Positions 60,796 to 64,000 of a stretch of 64,000 nucleotides of DNA are shown in pieces; the stretch's first letter is position 1; every line of letters starts with the position of its first letter. The notes under the pieces are model-generated. The model made no database searches. It was given only the letters and a program-made list of their open reading frames with translations, and was not told the origin of the DNA. Origin of the DNA: Eubacterium sp. AF16-48 (GTDB taxonomy: Bacteria > Bacillota > Clostridia > Lachnospirales > Lachnospiraceae); the NCBI RefSeq assembly GCF_003479405.1, contig NZ_QUHB01000002.1:124001-188000 (forward strand), read 5' to 3'. The position numbers were made by a program, and so were the translations under genes.

Positions 60796-60900
60796 CCTTG
60801 CTGGTGTGGCGGTAGCCACGCCAGCAGACAACAGCCCCTCGGTATCTAACAGAGGGGCACAAATCACAAGGAAACATACACAAAAGTTGCCGATTCTTGG
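60796..60900 (+). other. oriT-like hairpin region
   Basis: Between the coupling protein and the relaxase, at the position of the Tn916 oriT. GCTGGTGTGGC (60800-60810) and GCCACGCCAGC (60815-60825) form an 11-bp stem with a four-base loop, and GCCCCTC (60834-60840) / GAGGGGC (60852-60858) a second one. MobT would nick near here. The exact nick is not determined. Confidence 0.75.
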
Positions 60901-60933
60901 CTCAAATCAAGCGTTTGGTAGCTTTTTTTACTG

Positions 60934-60967
60934 CTGTGACATCGGATACAAAATGTCACAGTTTTTT
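60934..60967 (+). terminator. Terminator hairpin overlapping the relaxase start
   Basis: CTGTGACAT (60934-60942) pairs perfectly with ATGTCACAG (60953-60961), followed by TTTTTT. Its 3' arm holds the only in-frame ATG before the relaxase body. Seven T's also precede the stem. It may limit read-through into the relaxase gene. Confidence 0.8.
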
Positions 60968-62185
60968 CGTAAAGGGGGTATCGCACTGAATGATACAGAG
61001 TGGATACAGGATTTTGCAGACAGACGTTTGCAGTACGGTGTATCCCAGACGAAACTTGCGGTCATGGCTGGAATCAGCCGTGAACATTTAAGCCGTATCG
61101 AATCCGGCAAGGTGGCGGTCACAGAAGAAATGAAAGTGAAACTTTTGGAAGCTCTGGAAAAATTCAATCCAGAAGCACCGCTTACCATGCTGTTTGATTA
61201 TGTGAGGATACGGTTTCCGACACTGGATATTGGACACATCATCAAAGATATTTTACAGCTCAATATTCAGTACATGATACATGAGGACTTCGGGCATTAC
61301 AGTTATACAGAACACTACTACATCGGAGATATTTTCGTATATACTTCTCCCGATGAAGAAAAAGGTGTCCTGCTGGAACTGAAAGGAAAAGGCTGTCGCC
61401 AGTTTGAAAGTTATCTGCTGGCACAGGAACGGAGCTGGTATGATTTTCTTATGGACGCTCTGGTGGACGGTGGTGTGATGAAACGCCTTGACCTTGCCAT
61501 CAATGACCATACGGGAATGTTAGATATTCCAGAACTAACCGAAAAATGCCGGAATGAGGAATGTGTATCGGTGTTCCGTTCCTTTAAGTCCTATGCTTCC
61601 GGCGAACTGGTCAAGCATGAGGAACAGGACAAGGCTGGTATGGGGTATACGCTTTATATCGGTTCACTGAAAAGTGAGGTGTACTTCTGTGTCTATGAAA
61701 AAAGCTATGAGCAGTACATCAAACTTGGGATTCCCATTGAGGAAGCACCCATAAAAAACAGATTTGAAATACGGTTGAAAAATGAACGTGCTTATTATGC
61801 TGTCCGTGACCTGCTGACTTACTATGACGCTGAACGGACGGCATTTTCTATTATCAACCGTTATGTACGCTTTGTGGATAAGGAAGCAGACAAGAAACGG
61901 AGCGACTGGAAATTATCTGTCCGCTGGGCGTGGTTCATCGGGGAAAACAGAGAGCCGTTAAAGCTCACGACCAAACCCGAACCCTACACACTGGACAGAA
62001 CTCTACGCTGGATTCAACGGCAGGTTGACCCGACACTTAAAATGCTGGAAACAATCACAGCAAAAACAGGCGTTGATTATCTGAAAGAAATCCGTAAATC
62101 CACAAAACTGACGGAAAAGCACTACAAGATAATCGAACAACAGACCACATCTACCGAAGATGTGATTTTAGAAAAGGAGAATTGA
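60953..62185 (+). CDS. MobT relaxase / replication initiation factor (Tn916 Orf20)
   Basis: 410 residues from ATG 60953. HTH Xre-like N-terminal domain (YGVSQTKLAVMAGISREHLSRIESGKVAV) followed by the Rep_trans domain (DYVRIRFPTLDIGHIIKDIL, LLELKGKGCRQFES, VMKRLDLAINDHTG). It nicks oriT and starts rolling-circle replication of the element. The start is uncertain: ATG 60953 is inside a terminator stem, while AAAGGGGG at about 60971 would fit a CTG at 60986 (LNDTEW). Confidence 0.92.
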   Translation: MSQFFRKGGIALNDTEWIQDFADRRLQYGVSQTKLAVMAGISREHLSRIESGKVAVTEEMKVKLLEALEKFNPEAPLTMLFDYVRIRFPTLDIGHIIKDILQLNIQYMIHEDFGHYSYTEHYYIGDIFVYTSPDEEKGVLLELKGKGCRQFESYLLAQERSWYDFLMDALVDGGVMKRLDLAINDHTGMLDIPELTEKCRNEECVSVFRSFKSYASGELVKHEEQDKAGMGYTLYIGSLKSEVYFCVYEKSYEQYIKLGIPIEEAPIKNRFEIRLKNERAYYAVRDLLTYYDAERTAFSIINRYVRFVDKEADKKRSDWKLSVRWAWFIGENREPLKLTTKPEPYTLDRTLRWIQRQVDPTLKMLETITAKTGVDYLKEIRKSTKLTEKHYKIIEQQTTSTEDVILEKEN

Positions 62186-62188
62186 AAA

Positions 62189-62320
62189 ATGCAACGATTA
62201 TTATTTGACTTCCTGCTCTTCTCTTTAGGTGGAACAGTTGGCGTGATTGCCATGTGTATTTTACAGGCTGGCAGACAGTCTGACAGAAAAATGATGGAAC
62301 TGAAAGGAGAAAAGAAATAA
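62189..62320 (+). CDS. DUF3789 small membrane protein
   Basis: 43 residues, too short for many gene finders. One membrane segment (MQRLLFDFLLFSLGGTVGVIAMCILQAG), then RQSDRKMMELKGEKK. DUF3789 genes are found at this place in Tn916-like elements. AAAGGAGAATTG precedes it, and its stop overlaps the next ATG (TAATG). Confidence 0.82.
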   Translation: MQRLLFDFLLFSLGGTVGVIAMCILQAGRQSDRKMMELKGEKK

Positions 62321-62541
62321 TGAATTTTGGACAGAACCTTTATAACTGGTTTTTAAGCAACGCACAGAGCCTTGTACTGATGGCGATTGTTGTTATCGGT
62401 ATCTACTTGGGATTTAAGCGTGAGTTTTCCAAACTCATCGGATTCTTGGTAGTTGCCTTAATAGCCGTTGGTCTTGTATTCAATGCATCCGGCGTAAAAG
62501 ACGTATTGTTACAGTTATTCAATAAGATTATTGGAGCGTAA
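62320..62541 (+). CDS. Tn916 Orf19-like small membrane protein
   Basis: 73 residues, two membrane helices (about 15-32 and 38-55), NFGQNLYNWFLSNAQSLVLM and FKREFSKLIGFLVVALIAVGLVFN. Conserved in Tn916-type conjugation modules, probably part of or associated with the transfer channel, where it may serve a VirB2-like role; that is inference. Confidence 0.82.
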   Translation: MNFGQNLYNWFLSNAQSLVLMAIVVIGIYLGFKREFSKLIGFLVVALIAVGLVFNASGVKDVLLQLFNKIIGA

Positions 62542-62620
62542 AATTAAGAATCCCACATTTTGAACACAAACTTGTGGTAATATACTAATATCATTAAAAT
62601 GTTTAAAGGAGATTCTTATT

Positions 62621-63148
62621 ATGGTTAGATACAGTATTGAAATCGGACAGAAAGAACAAGATATTTTAAAAGAAATCGTTTTAGCCAGTGATAAAAATGT
62701 AAAGAAACGTAAATTTGCAACAGGGTTATCGTCTGTGATGGCTGTCATAATGTTAATATACACGATTCTTTGCTTTATGAATAGTCGTATTGGCTATGGT
62801 ATTATTGGATTATTATTTTCAGTTTTCTTTATCTGGATTATCATAAACGGAGCTAACACATTTCAGAAAAAAGTAATAAATATTGTTCATTCAAAGATGG
62901 ATAATAAACTGACTTCGGGAAAACGTGAATATTGTTTTGATACCGATGGAGTTGCAGTTAGTTCTGATATTGGTAACGGGACTAATCATTGGAACGCCTT
63001 TAAATGTTGGGGGATTTTCAGAAATTACATATATATCAGAACAATAAAAAATGAAATGGTTCTTGTTAATCAAAATGATTTGTCTGAAAATGATGTAAAA
63101 GAGTTAAAATCCCTTTTGAGTCAGAATTTAAAAGAAGAAACGCTTTAA
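62621..63148 (+). CDS. Two-TM cargo protein, YcxB-like
   Basis: 175 residues, AT-rich. Two membrane helices (about 38-53 and 58-77) separate an N-terminal part (SIEIGQKEQDILKEIVLAS) from a cytoplasmic domain with YCFDTDGVAVSS, HWNAFKCWGIFRNYIYIRT and LVNQNDLSENDVKELKSLL, like YcxB family proteins (a PH-like fold). It is inserted between Orf19 and ArdA, has its own promoter-like AT-rich region (62542-62600) and terminator, and AAAGGAG before the ATG. Function unknown. Confidence 0.55.
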   Translation: MVRYSIEIGQKEQDILKEIVLASDKNVKKRKFATGLSSVMAVIMLIYTILCFMNSRIGYGIIGLLFSVFFIWIIINGANTFQKKVINIVHSKMDNKLTSGKREYCFDTDGVAVSSDIGNGTNHWNAFKCWGIFRNYIYIRTIKNEMVLVNQNDLSENDVKELKSLLSQNLKEETL

Positions 63149-63163
63149 TATTGTTTTAGAGTT

Positions 63164-63199
63164 AAGCAGTCTTTCAGTTATGATCGACTGCTTTTTTCA
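63164..63199 (+). terminator. Terminator after the YcxB-like gene
   Basis: AAGCAGTC (63164-63171) pairs with GACTGCTT (63186-63193) with a six-T tail. Followed by CATACTCAAAATTAGAAGAAAGGA, related to the leader before FtsK and the adhesin. Confidence 0.85.
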
Positions 63200-63231
63200 T
63201 ACTCAAAATTAGAAGAAAGGACTGAATTACG

Positions 63232-63723
63232 ATGGAAGAATGTAGCGTATTGATTGAAACGACCAAATCAGCAGAGGATAAAACCTCTCGCTGGTTTGAT
63301 TTACCCATTGATTATGAGCTGTTCCGTGACCTGCTCGGTGTGGAAGCTGACAGCAAAGACTATCAAATCACAGATATGAAGCTCCCCTTTGCTGGCGATA
63401 TTGTAAGGACAACTTCTGTCAGACGATTAAACAAGCTATACTTTGCTTACACGGATTTATCGCCAGAAGTTCAGCAGGCATACAAAGAGTTGATTCCTTA
63501 TTGTGGCGGTGTAGAGGATTTATTGCAGGAATCCGAAGAATTTTTGTTTTATCCAGAGTGTCACAACATCATGGACGTTGCCCGTTACCGCTTGGAGCAT
63601 AACATTGAATTTTCTGCTCTTTCCGAAAAAGGAAAGAAATATTTTAATCTGGAAGCCTACGCCCATGAACTGGAAGAAAAAGGACGTTATGCTCTCTGCA
63701 ACAACGGTATGTTCAAACTTTGA
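63232..63723 (+). CDS. ardA: ArdA-like anti-restriction protein (Tn916 Orf18 family), first copy
   Basis: 163 residues. WFDLPIDYELFRDLLGVE, then YQITDMKLPFAGDI, LNKLYFAYTDLSPEVQQAY, and HNIMDVARYRLEHN to the end YALCNNGMFKL follow the ArdA domain order. ArdA mimics DNA and blocks type I restriction enzymes in the recipient. Acidic, as expected. Confidence 0.85.
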   Translation: MEECSVLIETTKSAEDKTSRWFDLPIDYELFRDLLGVEADSKDYQITDMKLPFAGDIVRTTSVRRLNKLYFAYTDLSPEVQQAYKELIPYCGGVEDLLQESEEFLFYPECHNIMDVARYRLEHNIEFSALSEKGKKYFNLEAYAHELEEKGRYALCNNGMFKL

Positions 63724-63738
63724 CAGGTGGTATTGCTT

Positions 63739-64000
63739 ATGGCAGAAATGAAAGTATTTGTTATCAATCTTGATGAACAGGAAAAAGATACAGGCTGTGC
63801 GTGGTTTACACTTCCCTGCAACATAGAAGCATTAAAACAATCCATTGGTTTACCGCCGGACAGTGACCGTTATCTTATCAGTGATTATGATTTTCCTTTT
63901 GAAATCCTGCAAGATACAGACCTCGACTTGCTAAATAATGTCTGCCTTGCAATTTCAGAGAGTGAAATCCCACCCGAAGATATACCTGCAATTCAAAGAG
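63739..64000 (+). CDS. ardA: ArdA-like anti-restriction protein, second copy, 5' part
   Basis: Open to the window end, 87 codons visible. KVFVINLDEQEKDTGCAWFTLPCNIEALKQSIGL, then YLISDYDFPFEI and DLDLLNNVCLAI match the ArdA N-terminal domain. Starts 13 bases after the first copy, with ACAGGTGG upstream. The copies are diverged, so this is an old duplication that may broaden the range. Confidence 0.85.
   Translation, partial: MAEMKVFVINLDEQEKDTGCAWFTLPCNIEALKQSIGLPPDSDRYLISDYDFPFEILQDTDLDLLNNVCLAISESEIPPEDIPAIQR

Larger units (their letters stand above)
54420..64000 (+). mobile_element. Left part of a Tn916-family integrative conjugative element
   Basis: Gene order adhesin - Orf23 - Orf22 - Orf21 (FtsK) - oriT - Orf20 (MobT) - DUF3789 - Orf19 - Orf18 (ArdA) follows Tn916. 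Base composition rises compared with the AT-rich chromosome. Two AT-rich cargo genes are interspersed. The Orf17-Orf13 secretion genes and int/xis must lie beyond 64000. The left boundary is approximate. Confidence 0.88.

Overview
The window comes from a low-GC Gram-positive anaerobe of the class Clostridia, most likely a Lachnospiraceae gut commensal. This rests on gene order and families: an IreB-ruvX-DUF1292-MltG-trmR-U32 cluster that parallels B. subtilis yrzL-yrrK-yrzB-yrrL-yrrM-yrrN, a sigK without a pro-sequence, an AgrD of the YQPK type, and several small families I know mainly from Lachnospiraceae. The species cannot be fixed from the sequence alone.

1-17.2 kb is conserved chromosome, almost all on the + strand: the end of rsmE, a cysteine desulfurase with thiI (tRNA 4-thiouridine), a degenerate HPr-like gene on the - strand, mtaB, ireB, ruvX, a DUF1292 gene, RNase J, a short MltG-like protein, trmR and trhP (wobble uridine modification), sigK, a yifB/comM-type ATPase, dprA, topA, rpsB and tsf. 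The theme is tRNA modification, RNA turnover, DNA uptake and topology, and translation.

17.2-26 kb is a decayed accessory island. A ParA start is joined to the tail of a sortase-anchored pilin. It is followed by a broken class B sortase, a nonsense-interrupted endonuclease/exonuclease/phosphatase gene, a frameshifted GNAT gene, a DUF5688 fragment, and several intact but unrecognised genes, including one built from two tandem copies of a ~90-residue unit and a P-loop kinase with a C-terminal Cys cluster.

26-33 kb is a beta-galactoside locus: a divergent AraC regulator, a GH2 beta-galactosidase, a GPH-family sugar:cation symporter and a second AraC regulator. 33.2-37.1 kb holds an internally deleted IS3-family element, a large secreted Big2-type surface protein and an IS200-like relic. 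37-44.7 kb is a mix of small metabolic and stress genes (Nudix and methyltransferase fragments, a HEPN-like membrane protein, GNAT, a U32-like TIM-barrel candidate, an arginase-fold protein, AlkD, an NSS transporter, a LURP-one protein). 44.7-47.7 kb is a complete agr quorum-sensing system, with agrD-agrB divergent from agrA-agrC. 47.8-54.3 kb carries a DUF438 PAS protein, a DUF1648 membrane protein with a duplicated leader, a secreted transglutaminase-like protein, YitT, and a marR-MATE efflux operon with a clear promoter/operator.

From about 54.4 kb to the end of the window lies the left part of a Tn916-family integrative conjugative element (ICE): a thioester/VaFE-type adhesin, Orf23/Orf22-like DUF961 proteins, the FtsK-like coupling protein, an oriT-like hairpin region, the MobT relaxase, DUF3789 and Orf19-like membrane proteins, and two ArdA anti-restriction genes. 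Two AT-rich cargo genes interrupt the canonical order: a SieB-like two-TM protein and a YcxB-like two-TM protein. Each is followed by a terminator and a similar leader module. These are the best candidates here for undescribed ICE-borne defence or exclusion functions. The integrase end lies outside the window.
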